64,000 nt of DNA. It comes from Candidatus Gracilibacteria bacterium (GTDB taxonomy: Bacteria > Patescibacteriota > Gracilibacteria > UBA1369 > UBA12473). The notes beneath the pieces were generated by a model. That model was not told where the DNA came from. It made no database searches and saw only the letters and a list, made by a program, of their open reading frames with translations. How positions within the stretch are numbered: position 1 is the stretch's first letter; the number at the start of each line of letters is the position of its first letter. The stretch is taken from NCBI GenBank assembly GCA_041658685.1, contig JBAZZS010000001.1:248001-312000 (forward strand), read 5' to 3'. A program made the translations under genes and the position numbers. This document shows positions 25,114-33,736 of this stretch, piece by piece.

Positions 25114-26763
25114 TTAATACACCTCCTTCAAATAGCATTTTTCGCACACCACCTTTTCAGGGCGATCGGGAGAGTAACTCGTCGAAATTGTCTCGTTACA
25201 TTGAACGCAGGTCCGTTGCCATATTTTTCGAGGATTACGTTGCTCCAAACGGAGGCGATTGCGTGTTTCAGGTGCATAATGGGGAATCGGGACTTCAAGT
25301 TTTTTATAAAGTCGGAGCTCTTGAGGGACAAGTCGATACGGTCGCCCGGTTTTTTCGCACACCAGCGTTTCTTTAAGGATGGAATCGTCAACATCATGAA
25401 TCGAATCCGGAGGCACAAATCCGCTCCCGATTTTTTGCGTTTTTTCGTCGAGCCATTGCAGGCCTTGCGCCAACACTTGTTCTCGTGTGAGAGGGAACAA
25501 ATCCATGGCCACGGTTTCGTTGTACGCAAACGGCGAGTTTTGAATGGGTAAAAATTCCCCCCATTCTTTGGTTTTTTGCATGTGCGCCACCAACCGCGCA
25601 CGGAGGTCGAGATACTCTTCTTTTTTATACGGTTTATTAAAAATGCAATATTCTCGACGTTTGAGTTGAGAGCACCCGAAAAGATCATGACACCCGGACA
25701 CCATGTCGCAATAAAAATTATTGTACCCATGCCATGTGAACATGGAAAATGCGCAATTTTGTCCGGAAATCGAGCCCAAACATTCATAAAAATAAGCGGC
25801 GTCATGCCCCACATGATCCGAGCTCAACACATCTTTGGCATTGATGAGACAGATCACATCCTTGCCGTCTTCCACCGGCCCGATCACGTCAAAACAATTG
25901 TCACAATTTTTGGCATTTAAAATATTTTCTCCAACGCAGTTTTCCGAGTTGACGAGATACGCGGCACGATGAGGAAATTGGAGTTTAAATTTTTGGAATT
26001 CTTTTTTCATCGCCTGCACTCCGCTCCACGTGTCTAACCGAAATGATTTAATTTTTTTCTCATACTCTTCCTTGGAATACGGTTTATTAAAAATGTAATA
26101 TTCTTTGCCTCTCAACCCTACACATCCAAAACAGTGTGAAAGATTTCGACATTCAAACAAAAACGCACTGTCCCGACACCCGTTGCAATTGTGCGCGTAT
26201 TTGAGATGGTAACATTTTTCGCAATTGATGCAGTCGTAGAGAAGTTCGCACGATTCGACCCAATACACATCCGACACATCGCGGGAGTGAAAGTTGAAAA
26301 TCGAATACAAAGAATCCTCGTTGAAGTCTCCGCCAAACACCAAGTAGCAATTTTTGTTGTCTGTGGTGATGTTACAATAATCGCTGTTAAAAGCCTTTGT
26401 ATTCATGAGAGCCAAGCGAGGAACGCGAGATTGCAGTTGATGAAATTGATCGAAGAAAGGCCGGGAGAAATCCACCTCTTGCGCAAAATCGGTCGGGTCC
26501 CATCCATCCCCCCACCAACAGTCTTGGCAATACACGGTGTGCGGTTTTTCGGGAGAATAAAGCGAAACAATCTCTTTTTTGCACAACGCGCACGTGCCTT
26601 TATAAATCGATCGTTCGTTGCGGTAAGCCAGTCGGCGTCGGTGCCGTTCGTCGAGGCAAAGGGTTGGCAAGGGGAGTCCCATTTTTTTGAGAAATTCCTG
26701 TTCCCAGTCATTGATGAGAAAAGGGGTTCCGGTCACGCGGCATGTTTGGGTGAGGGTGGACAT
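25114..26763 (-). CDS. Cys-rich protein with duplicated terminal zinc-ribbon modules
   Basis: 549 residues. A module of about 75 residues occurs twice, at the N-terminus (about 8-82) and the C-terminus (469-549): C-x-x-TG-x-P, a basic helix, then a four-Cys zinc ribbon (CALC...CQDC and CVQC...CEKC) with a shared SYSP/LYSP-E/DRP segment. The central region is a Cys/Asn-rich array with C-x2-C-x5-7-C spacing (CINCEKC, CNGC, CFGC) suggesting a beta-helix-like metal-binding stack. It contains two copies of a KEYYIFNKPYSKEEY-type motif (about 220 and 365). I know of no function; similar Cys-rich proteins occur in CPR genomes, some mislabelled CaiB/BaiF. Two or more structural Zn or FeS sites are likely. 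Confidence 0.85.
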   Translation of the reverse strand: MSTLTQTCRVTGTPFLINDWEQEFLKKMGLPLPTLCLDERHRRRLAYRNERSIYKGTCALCKKEIVSLYSPEKPHTVYCQDCWWGDGWDPTDFAQEVDFSRPFFDQFHQLQSRVPRLALMNTKAFNSDYCNITTDNKNCYLVFGGDFNEDSLYSIFNFHSRDVSDVYWVESCELLYDCINCEKCYHLKYAHNCNGCRDSAFLFECRNLSHCFGCVGLRGKEYYIFNKPYSKEEYEKKIKSFRLDTWSGVQAMKKEFQKFKLQFPHRAAYLVNSENCVGENILNAKNCDNCFDVIGPVEDGKDVICLINAKDVLSSDHVGHDAAYFYECLGSISGQNCAFSMFTWHGYNNFYCDMVSGCHDLFGCSQLKRREYCIFNKPYKKEEYLDLRARLVAHMQKTKEWGEFLPIQNSPFAYNETVAMDLFPLTREQVLAQGLQWLDEKTQKIGSGFVPPDSIHDVDDSILKETLVCEKTGRPYRLVPQELRLYKKLEVPIPHYAPETRNRLRLEQRNPRKIWQRTCVQCNETISTSYSPDRPEKVVCEKCYLKEVY

Positions 26764-26908
26764 GAGGGAATTGAGACAGAGAAAATTAATCTATCAAATC
26801 ATAAACAAAATTTTCAAAAATCCAAAATTTTCTCAAAATCCACAATTAAAAATCTAAAAAATAAGATTCAACTATGCGTCTAAAATTTCTCATAAAAATG
26901 AGAAAACC

Positions 26909-27250
26909 TTATTTTTTTAAAAGCGCGACCCATTCATCACTCGTTGAGCTCACCGAGAATTTGAGCTCTCGGCCATCCGTAAGCCCGACAAGAATGACTT
27001 TTTTATTCAAGCCGAATGTTGATTTTTCTACCTTGATGATTTGAGTCAATTCCAGATCAAAAAGAACCTTTTGTTTGTTGAATAAGAGCCCGATCAATCC
27101 AAATGTGTTGATGGGGTTTTTGATGAAAATCAATCGTTGGTTTGTGAGGTAAATGTCTCCCATTTGAGCCATAATCCCTCTAAGATAGATTCCTTTTTCA
27201 TTTTTTTTAAGCATTTCATTGGAACGAAGTTCGAGCAAAGATTTGGCCAT
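26909..27250 (-). CDS. GRAM/PH-like domain protein
   Basis: 113 residues. The pattern LRGIMAQMGDIYLTNQRLIFIKN, followed by beta strands and a final helix (STSDEWVALLKK), is that of bacterial GRAM/PH-like domains, where YLTNxRLIF is the diagnostic strand. These domains usually bind lipid or protein. There are no transmembrane segments. It is the downstream gene of the TrmB-type regulator 2 (27279-28073), 28 bp apart, and may be controlled by it. Confidence 0.75.
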   Translation of the reverse strand: MAKSLLELRSNEMLKKNEKGIYLRGIMAQMGDIYLTNQRLIFIKNPINTFGLIGLLFNKQKVLFDLELTQIIKVEKSTFGLNKKVILVGLTDGRELKFSVSSTSDEWVALLKK

Positions 27251-27278
27251 GATTTTAAATTAAAAAATAACGATTGGA

Positions 27279-28073
27279 TTATAGCTTAAGCGCTTCGCGA
27301 GGGGTAGCCACTCCTTTTTCCCACAGAGTTCGGAACAGGCATTCATGCAATTTAAAAATCGAGGGCTCGCGAATGAGAATGGCACGATTCCCGAATTCCG
27401 CATCTCTATGCCAAACAAGAGCCTCCTTATCGTGCAAATAAACCATGCTGTCATTGTAGGTGGAATCGAGGTGGAGTCGCGCGTTTCGTAAATCCCGTTC
27501 ATTGTTGGGAAAAATTTCACGAGAATAATTTCCATATTCCGTCATGATTGCATTGCAAGGGACTCCTTTTTTTCGGCGGATTTGGACAAAAGCATGCTCT
27601 TCTTTATCTCCGAGAACATCAATGAGTCGTTCCGCGGATCCGTACGCCAAAAAATGATCCCATCGCGATAAAATCGCAAACGCTTGATTTGAAATATCGG
27701 CTTTTTCAGTGAAAATTTCCACCGGATTTTCAAGCGCAGAGTGCGAGGTCAGGTTCATAAGATTGCCAAGGCGCTTCAACTCAAGCTCCACTTTTCGCAA
27801 ACGACGTTGTTCTCGCCCTAATCGATCCGCCAATCCATGAATGGAAACCGCGCGCACGGTTTGCCTCCACGATTGAGAGGAAGAGGAAACGAGACCCAGG
27901 GTTTTGAGGTGTTCAAACGCTCGATACGTGGACGCCAAAGAAAAGCCGGTTTTTTTTTGGAGCTCTTTGATTGAAAACCCGGGATTTTGATGAATCGTAA
28001 GATAAAAATGAGCCTCTCCCGAGGTGAGTCCGATGCGTTGGAGAAGGGAGAGAAGATGGTGTTTGAATTGCAT
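27279..28073 (-). CDS. TrmB-type HTH regulator 2
   Basis: 264 residues. The N-terminal winged helix (about 1-75) reads LQRIGLTSGEAHFYLTIHQN, then IKELQKKTGFSLASTYRAFEHLKTLGLV. A basic coiled segment (GREQRRLRKVELELKRL) and a C-terminal effector-like domain (about 115-264) follow. It shares its layout with the regulators at 24291 and 29581 but with low identity, so these are old paralogues or separately acquired. Ligand unknown. Confidence 0.78.
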   Translation of the reverse strand: MQFKHHLLSLLQRIGLTSGEAHFYLTIHQNPGFSIKELQKKTGFSLASTYRAFEHLKTLGLVSSSSQSWRQTVRAVSIHGLADRLGREQRRLRKVELELKRLGNLMNLTSHSALENPVEIFTEKADISNQAFAILSRWDHFLAYGSAERLIDVLGDKEEHAFVQIRRKKGVPCNAIMTEYGNYSREIFPNNERDLRNARLHLDSTYNDSMVYLHDKEALVWHRDAEFGNRAILIREPSIFKLHECLFRTLWEKGVATPREALKL

Positions 28074-28091
28074 AAGGGGTTTCTTTTAAAC

Positions 28092-28844
28092 TTAATCCAC
28101 GCAAATCATCCCTTCGTCCGCGCCGTGATAAATCTCATAAGAATCCATGAGCGTTACATCACCACTCGAAGTCACAAGGTATTTTTTGGCGGTGAGCAAT
28201 GTAAGATAATGACAGCCGCACCCTTGATCGGAAAAGAGAAGCACTTCATATCCTTTGTCCGTTTCTTCGGCATAGGTTAATTGGAAATCGCTTGGATCGA
28301 TCGAAAATTTTACATCCGAAGGAAGCGTAAAATCAAAAAGAGGATCATCTCCGGTCAATGCAATGGCAAAACCGATGGCTTCTTCCGGGGTTTCCACTGG
28401 CGCAAACAAGGTTTTAAAATCATTGGTGTTTTTAATGAAAGACAGATAACCGCCCAAAGAAATCGCGTATTGATAAAAAGGGTCGGAAGGACAAGCGCTC
28501 AACCGCACCGAATCATTTTCTTCCGATGAATAATCCCATCCCCAACATTCAATCATGGGATAAGCGGGATTGAGACCTCCGAGAGAAGAAGAAGGAATAT
28601 GAAAATTACCACACCCCGAACTTGTTATGGCCGAAGGATTGGGGCAAATGATAGAGCCTCCGTTTTCAAGAGCACAACCGATGTCCATAAAAAGAGAGAG
28701 ATCATTTTTGAAGTCGGGAAGGGGATTGGTTTCATGAAAAGTGGAAGACGCGGGCGCAACAACTCGATAGGTTCCATAAAGCCCTCCGAGAATGAGAACA
28801 AGGGCGGTCACGAGAAGAAAAATTTTTTTAAAAGAAAAAGTCAT
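28092..28844 (-). CDS. Secreted or anchored protein of unknown function
   Basis: 250 residues from the ATG at 28844 (MTFSFKKIFLLVTALVLILGG). The N-terminal hydrophobic segment (about 7-25) acts as signal or anchor. The mature part has about nine Cys, among them a CGC pair in DQGCGCHYL, so several disulfides are likely outside the cell. The family is not recognised. An upstream in-frame Met at 29000 is rejected because it would overlap rsmG and remove the signal from the N-terminus. Confidence 0.72.
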   Translation of the reverse strand: MTFSFKKIFLLVTALVLILGGLYGTYRVVAPASSTFHETNPLPDFKNDLSLFMDIGCALENGGSIICPNPSAITSSGCGNFHIPSSSLGGLNPAYPMIECWGWDYSSEENDSVRLSACPSDPFYQYAISLGGYLSFIKNTNDFKTLFAPVETPEEAIGFAIALTGDDPLFDFTLPSDVKFSIDPSDFQLTYAEETDKGYEVLLFSDQGCGCHYLTLLTAKKYLVTSSGDVTLMDSYEIYHGADEGMICVD

Positions 28845-28869
28845 GATGAAGGTTTTAAGGGTTATTTTT

Positions 28870-29529
28870 TTATAAAGGGCGTTTTTTGGGGAGGCCATTT
28901 TTGCGCGGATACGCATCGGAAATAGCTTCGGTTTTGCGGAAAACCAAGAGCGAACGAGACCCTTGGCCTTCGGGCAATTCATAACAAATCGGGCCGTCAA
29001 ACATCAAATGGAGCTCGGCTTGGGCTTTGAGTGAAGCTTTGAGTTCTTCTGCGAAATCACCGCTTTTATACGCCACAAACAAGCCGTGGATACACACAAA
29101 TCCTGCCGCGTATTCCAGCAAGGTCGAGAGGGGAGCTACGGCGCGCGCCACCACCAATCCAAACGATTCACGCAGATCCAAGTCGTGAGCTAAGGTTTCA
29201 AATCGGCCACACAGGGTTTTGACATTCTTAAGCCCAATTTTTTTCACCATCGCTTGAATTGCATCGATTTTTTTTGCCGTGGCATCGACGAGCGTAAATT
29301 CGGCTTGGGGACACATGATGGCCAACGGAATCCCGGGAAACCCGCCGCCACATCCAATGTCCAGCACTTTTTGTTCTTCACCCAACTCAAAAACCTCAAG
29401 CAACGCCAACGAATCCTGGACATGTTTAATTTGGAGTTCTTCACGCGTTTTGTACGAGATTAAATTGAGTTTTTTATTCCATTTTTCCAACTCGTTTAAA
29501 AAGTCGGAAAACATTTGAGCTTGAGTCAT
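28870..29529 (-). CDS. rsmG: 16S rRNA (guanine527-N7)-methyltransferase
   Basis: SAM-dependent enzyme making m7G527 in 16S rRNA; loss gives low-level streptomycin resistance in other bacteria. 219 residues from the ATG at 29529 (MTQAQMFSDFLNELEKWNKKLNL). Motif I is VLDIGCGGGFPGIPLAI (about 70-86). The post-SAM VVARAVAPLSTLLEY and the terminal RSLLVFRKT strand are family features, as is the KHVQDSLALL segment. It is downstream of TrmB-type regulator 3 and upstream of the secreted protein gene, minus strand. Confidence 0.93.
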   Translation of the reverse strand: MTQAQMFSDFLNELEKWNKKLNLISYKTREELQIKHVQDSLALLEVFELGEEQKVLDIGCGGGFPGIPLAIMCPQAEFTLVDATAKKIDAIQAMVKKIGLKNVKTLCGRFETLAHDLDLRESFGLVVARAVAPLSTLLEYAAGFVCIHGLFVAYKSGDFAEELKASLKAQAELHLMFDGPICYELPEGQGSRSLLVFRKTEAISDAYPRKNGLPKKRPL

Positions 29530-29580
29530 GGCGTTACTATAAAGGAAAATCGGGCGGGTTCGCAAATGAAAGCCAAGCTT

Positions 29581-30387
29581 TTAGCTTTTGCCGTTGCGCT
29601 TAATTTTTTTGTCGTACTCCTCCGATTTTTCCCAAGCCAGATTGAATAGACTGCGAAGCGCTTGCGCCATGTCTTCATTGTGCATTTTCATGCCCATGGG
29701 TTCTTTCCCGTGAGTGGTGAACATGGCGATCATGTTGCCGATGATATTGATTTCACAATTGCCGGGGAAACGATCCTTTGGGACAAGATTTGTTTTCCGG
29801 AGTTCTTTCGTGTCGCGAGCTTTATATTCAATGGCGGCATTGGTACTGGGTTGAATGCTTTTAACATGCATCCCTTTCTTGACGCGTTTTTGCGTGTAAT
29901 CCACCCAATCGTTCCCGCCGAGTTCCGTGTGATAAGTATTGAGTCCAAAACACAGTTGCTCTTTTCCTTTTTCGTTTAAAGTCTCCTCAATCAAATCCGT
30001 AACCGCATCCAATCCCTGAAAGTATTGGATCTTCCCGCGGATCTCCAATTTCGGCATTTTCCCTTTTTCGCGCAATTCGTGAAGTTCTTTTTGCAGTTCC
30101 GCCGCGCTTTTTTGCAGGCGCTCCATTTCTTTAACGCGTTGATTGCAGAGAGCGACGACTTCGTCCGGTTCCGTAGCGTCAAAATGAGTGACATTGTTTT
30201 TGCTGAAACTTGTGATCATTCCTTTTTTTTCAAGCACTTCCAAAATCGCATAGCAATTGGCGCGTTTAAGTTCCAGGCGCTTGGCTACGATGCTGGCAAT
30301 GGATTCTCCGTGGGTGAGCAAATAAAGATAAACTTTCACTTCGCTCGAGTTGAGTCCCAAATTGTAAAGGAAGCGTTCAATCATCAT
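29581..30387 (-). CDS. TrmB-type HTH regulator 3
   Basis: 268 residues. The winged helix (about 1-70) reads LGLNSSEVKVYLYLLTHGESIASIVAKRL and LKRANCYAILEVLEKKGMI. A coiled coil of about 35 residues (RVKEMERLQKSAAELQKELHELREKG, residues about 84-110 in total) should dimerise it. The C-terminal domain contains ...YHTELGGNDWVDYTQKRVKKGM... and GNMIAMFTTHGKEPMG, resembling the PLD-like sensing domain of TrmB relatives. The gap to the next plus-strand gene (30388-30550) includes a TTGACA at 30453. Confidence 0.8.
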   Translation of the reverse strand: MMIERFLYNLGLNSSEVKVYLYLLTHGESIASIVAKRLELKRANCYAILEVLEKKGMITSFSKNNVTHFDATEPDEVVALCNQRVKEMERLQKSAAELQKELHELREKGKMPKLEIRGKIQYFQGLDAVTDLIEETLNEKGKEQLCFGLNTYHTELGGNDWVDYTQKRVKKGMHVKSIQPSTNAAIEYKARDTKELRKTNLVPKDRFPGNCEINIIGNMIAMFTTHGKEPMGMKMHNEDMAQALRSLFNLAWEKSEEYDKKIKRNGKS

Positions 30388-30550
30388 GCGCGAATCATAC
30401 TAAAAGCCGGGGTCGATTACAAATACCTTGCAAAGAACCTGTTATCAAAAAATTGACAACACCTTGTTGACGGAAAATCACTAACAGATAAAGCGTGACA
30501 AAATTTAATTTCGTGGTGAAATTGGGACTCATTTTTTAAATTATAATAAT

Positions 30551-31669
30551 ATGTCTGATGAAAATTTTGAGCCTGGGATGAATGCGCTGACAAGTACTGT
30601 TGTCTGCCTACCTGGAAAGGAGGGCGAACTATTAAAAGTAGCTGCTGATTTGGCGGAGGGAACAGGCGAATTGCCTGAAGCACATTGTGATGGTTTTAAT
30701 GTATTATTAGATGCCGTTCTTGACCGTAATCTAGGAGGTGCAGCTCGAAGCAACAGAAGTGCTATGAGGGCTTTGCTGGACTTAAAAGGTCTAACAGGAT
30801 TGGATGGAGTGAGCGGAAAACTTAAGGATTTGATGGGGGATGACTTGGATGCAGTTGTTGCCCGTTTGCGGGAGGCGTTGGCAGGTACTGGTATCCTCTC
30901 TGATGCCCTACGAGCATTAATGCGTAAAGAACTTATTAGGGGGCAACTTGCACCTTTTATGCTTACTCGTGCGGCGATACTGCATCGGCTTAAGAATGCC
31001 GTCCAGGCTCTCAAAGATCCATTAATGGAATTAACTCTTAATCCAAAAGCAGGAGCTGCACGAGAAGGAATGTCCTTACTTGCCTCTGCAAAAAACGGCC
31101 CTACAAGTGAACTCTATGATGCTTTGGTAAGAGAAGTCATCACAAATTCGATTGAACCGGTGGACATGGTCAAATTGGCAGAAACAGGTAAAAACATGGG
31201 GCTAGCATACAGGTGCATTAGCGAGGCTATTCATAGTCAACTCATTGCTAGACTTTTGGAAGAATTACACTCGGATGTTTCATTGGTGACTCCATCAGAT
31301 AAATTGCATGGACACAATACTCACCCCCATGCGGATGATTGGCGTTCCCTGAGAGATCCGGACATGGGGAAATGGGAATTTTCTTTAGCACATAGAAATG
31401 ATGAAGGGTTAAGACAAATAAAAGTTGAGGCTCGTTTGGTTCCTGTGGGAGAAATAAAGAACGCATATAAATGTTCAGGTTTGGGAGTTCCAGAAATCCA
31501 TATGCCAGGGATAATTGAGAAGCTCAACACGCATTTAAAAAGAAATGGGATTCCTTACCAGATAGGAGAAGTGAATTGTAGCAAGGTGTCTCAACGAGGT
31601 CTTTTAAGTCAGTCAGTTCCCTTGGTGGATTCTTTCAACGCGAAGTTGATTTTTGAAGAAAAGAATTAG
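30551..31669 (+). CDS. Orphan protein, largely helical
   Basis: 372 residues, unrecognised. Mostly alpha-helical and Leu/Ala-rich, without signal peptide or membrane spans. A His-rich stretch LHGHNTHPHADDW (about 256-268) and a C-terminal mixed region (EARLVPVGEIKNAY...IHMPGIIEKL) might hold a metal site. Codon use is more A/T-ended than in nearby housekeeping genes. It begins ATGTCT right after an A/T-rich leader, like the genes at 31790 and 56858. It stands just outside the 36-bp direct repeat that brackets the next gene. Confidence 0.7.
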   Translation: MSDENFEPGMNALTSTVVCLPGKEGELLKVAADLAEGTGELPEAHCDGFNVLLDAVLDRNLGGAARSNRSAMRALLDLKGLTGLDGVSGKLKDLMGDDLDAVVARLREALAGTGILSDALRALMRKELIRGQLAPFMLTRAAILHRLKNAVQALKDPLMELTLNPKAGAAREGMSLLASAKNGPTSELYDALVREVITNSIEPVDMVKLAETGKNMGLAYRCISEAIHSQLIARLLEELHSDVSLVTPSDKLHGHNTHPHADDWRSLRDPDMGKWEFSLAHRNDEGLRQIKVEARLVPVGEIKNAYKCSGLGVPEIHMPGIIEKLNTHLKRNGIPYQIGEVNCSKVSQRGLLSQSVPLVDSFNAKLIFEEKN

Positions 31670-31709
31670 ATAAAAAATCTTGTTCATCGCATTCAAAGCA
31701 AAATTTGGT

Positions 31710-31745
31710 CAGAGAGCTGGTTTGATCTCAGCAATAGAGCACGAT
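31710..31745 (+). repeat. 36-bp direct repeat, left copy (displaced rsmE 3' end)
   Basis: Identical at 35 of 36 positions to 32972-33007. The right copy contains the last five codons and stop of rsmE; this left copy is the same sequence without the rest of the gene. Confidence 0.85.
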
Positions 31746-31789
31746 TTCTTGATTCAGTTGCTTTCTTTAAATCTTAAAAAACTAAAAAT

Positions 31790-32944
31790 ATGTCTAATTT
31801 AGAAGAGGCAGAAGGTCTACATCCTGATGCTGTAGTCCATATGTGTAAGGAAGTATCGCGAGAAGCTCAAGCCCTCCTTGGCGTTTTGAGGAACCCCGCG
31901 AAAATTGATGAATTGAGAGACCACTATCAAAGTATCCTTAAGCTAAGGCCAGAAGCAGTGTCTAAGAATTTTGGTGTAGGCGAGACTAGAAATGTAACAG
32001 ATTTAGAGGGCTTGCGTTTGGAAGCTGTGATGATTGTTATTGATTCTTTGAGAAAGTACATCATTGCAATGGGGAAGGCAGTACAACCAGAAAGTAATAT
32101 AAAATATATAGAAGGGGCCTTAAACCAATTAAATGGTTTTTATATATACTCTTTTAATAACTCGGGTAAGTTTGACGATGGTTTAACGCGAACTCATACT
32201 ACAATCCAGGTAGAGGTTATAAACGCTTTAACAGATATTTTTTTCGCTTTGGGAGGTCCAGCAGGAATGGCTGACTTGAAGGGAAAGGAAGATAGGGGTG
32301 TTAATGAATTCGTAATGGTAAGGTTTTTAATGGATTTTTTTTATAGAGTGAAATATGAGCAGGAGCATCCTTCGGACAATAGGCATGAGCGTAATGATTC
32401 TGTATTAAAAGCCATTAGAGAAGCTATTGATAGAATTGACCAAGAATTTTTCCCCATTGACCCGCTAGGTCCTGTCACAACTGAAAAAGTTGAAGGAACC
32501 GCTGAAGACCCCCGCCTTGCTCCTTTACGAGCAAAATATGAAGCACTTGATTCTGAAAACCGTAAGTACAAAGGAAAACTCATTTCTTGGGCGCAAATTT
32601 TTAACACTTTCCCAGACATAAGTCATATGTTAAAAGTTGGTCTTTTAGATAATGCAGTGCCGCTATATATAAGTGTTCGCTGGCGTTGTATTTGCCTCGT
32701 TTTTGCAGATAGGCCTATCCCCGAATCTGACGATGAATCCGGATCTGACGATGAATATATCCCTAGATTCACATTGGCGGATCCACATAGCGTCAATGCT
32801 GATCCGGAAGACAAGAGGTCCTACTTTTCCCGTATCTATCCGCAATTTACGGAGGATAGCATTAATTCTGCATTTTATCCTGGCGCCTGTCCTGCCTTCT
32901 TAAGGCGGCTTAGGCTGGCTGGTCGCGCCCGCCGATTAACATAA
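31790..32944 (+). CDS. Orphan protein bracketed by direct repeats
   Basis: 384 residues, unrecognised. Helical N-terminal two thirds with no signal peptide; a short acidic tandem repeat (SDDESGSDDE, about 309-318) reflects a small DNA duplication. The C-terminus is basic (RRLRLAGRARR). It lies wholly between two 36-bp direct repeats (31710-31745 and 32972-33007), the right one being the native rsmE 3' end. That is what integration into a gene end leaves behind, but the segment holds no integrase or transposase, so it would be a passenger or cargo gene. Confidence 0.7.
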   Translation: MSNLEEAEGLHPDAVVHMCKEVSREAQALLGVLRNPAKIDELRDHYQSILKLRPEAVSKNFGVGETRNVTDLEGLRLEAVMIVIDSLRKYIIAMGKAVQPESNIKYIEGALNQLNGFYIYSFNNSGKFDDGLTRTHTTIQVEVINALTDIFFALGGPAGMADLKGKEDRGVNEFVMVRFLMDFFYRVKYEQEHPSDNRHERNDSVLKAIREAIDRIDQEFFPIDPLGPVTTEKVEGTAEDPRLAPLRAKYEALDSENRKYKGKLISWAQIFNTFPDISHMLKVGLLDNAVPLYISVRWRCICLVFADRPIPESDDESGSDDEYIPRFTLADPHSVNADPEDKRSYFSRIYPQFTEDSINSAFYPGACPAFLRRLRLAGRARRLT

Positions 32945-32971
32945 AAAGCACAGTGCGGTAAAAAGAGACTA

Positions 32972-33007
32972 CAGAGAGCTGGTTTAATCTCAGCAATAGA
33001 GCACGAT
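32972..33007 (+). repeat. 36-bp direct repeat, right copy (rsmE 3' end)
   Basis: Overlaps the rsmE stop (32990-32992, TGA on the minus strand) and its last codons. One mismatch (A for G) with the left copy. Confidence 0.85.
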
Positions 33008-33730
33008 CCCTGCAATCACCGGCCCTGCGGTTTCGGTGCGCAAAATCCGCGGGCCAAGCCCGAACAAAGTGAATCCTCGTTCGCGCGCCAGTTCTACTTC
33101 TTGATCGGAAAAACCTCCTTCCGGCCCAATGATTAAGTTGATGGTTTTTGCTTTTTTAAGCGAGGGGAGAAGAGAGGAAATTAAAACCTCTTTTTCGCGG
33201 GCATAAGCCAAAAGTGTGACATCGGCCTGGAGCTCGGGCGGCAAGCCGTTTTTTAGAATTTCCGAAAAATTCGTTTCCGGCCCAAGAATCGGGATTTTCC
33301 CGCGTTCGCATTGTTCCGTTGCTTCCTTAAGAATGACGGCCATGCGTTCCCGTTTGCGAAGAAAAGGAACCTCGGTGTGTTCGGTAAGTAAAGGATAAAA
33401 TTCCGTGATTCCAACTTCCGTGCCATGACGCAACACCTCTTCAAATTTGGCTGGATTTTTGGGAATGCCTTGCAAGAGTCGAATGCAAACCTCGGGTTCG
33501 CCTTTGCATTTTTGTTTGGTGCCATGCTGCAGCACGACTTGATGCGGGGCAATGGTGAGAATTTTCGCCTCATATTCCATCCCTGTATTATCGAGAAGAA
33601 TCACCTTATCTCCTGCCTGTTGGCGAAGCACGCGAAACAATTGATGCACGGTTTCTTTTTCATTCAAAACAATCGGTTCTCCAACCAAAGCTTGAGGTTC
33701 CACAAAAAAGCGGTGCAACGTCTTGGTCAT
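32990..33730 (-). CDS. rsmE: 16S rRNA (uracil1498-N3)-methyltransferase
   Basis: SPOUT-class methyltransferase making m3U1498 in 16S rRNA. 246 residues. It starts MTKTLHRFFV with the PUA-like N-terminal domain. The SPOUT knot is shown by NLIIGPEGGFSDQEVELA (about 193-210) and LGPRILRTETAG (about 224-235), both diagnostic. Its 3' end is duplicated at 31710-31745. It is 6 bp downstream of the prohibitin-like gene, minus strand. Confidence 0.94.
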   Translation of the reverse strand: MTKTLHRFFVEPQALVGEPIVLNEKETVHQLFRVLRQQAGDKVILLDNTGMEYEAKILTIAPHQVVLQHGTKQKCKGEPEVCIRLLQGIPKNPAKFEEVLRHGTEVGITEFYPLLTEHTEVPFLRKRERMAVILKEATEQCERGKIPILGPETNFSEILKNGLPPELQADVTLLAYAREKEVLISSLLPSLKKAKTINLIIGPEGGFSDQEVELARERGFTLFGLGPRILRTETAGPVIAGIVLYC

Positions 33731-33736
33731 AACGTT

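Noticed and set aside
31710..33007. Insertion sequence with transposase
   Set aside because: No transposase or integrase motif (DDE, HUH, Tyr or Ser recombinase) is visible in the enclosed ORF.
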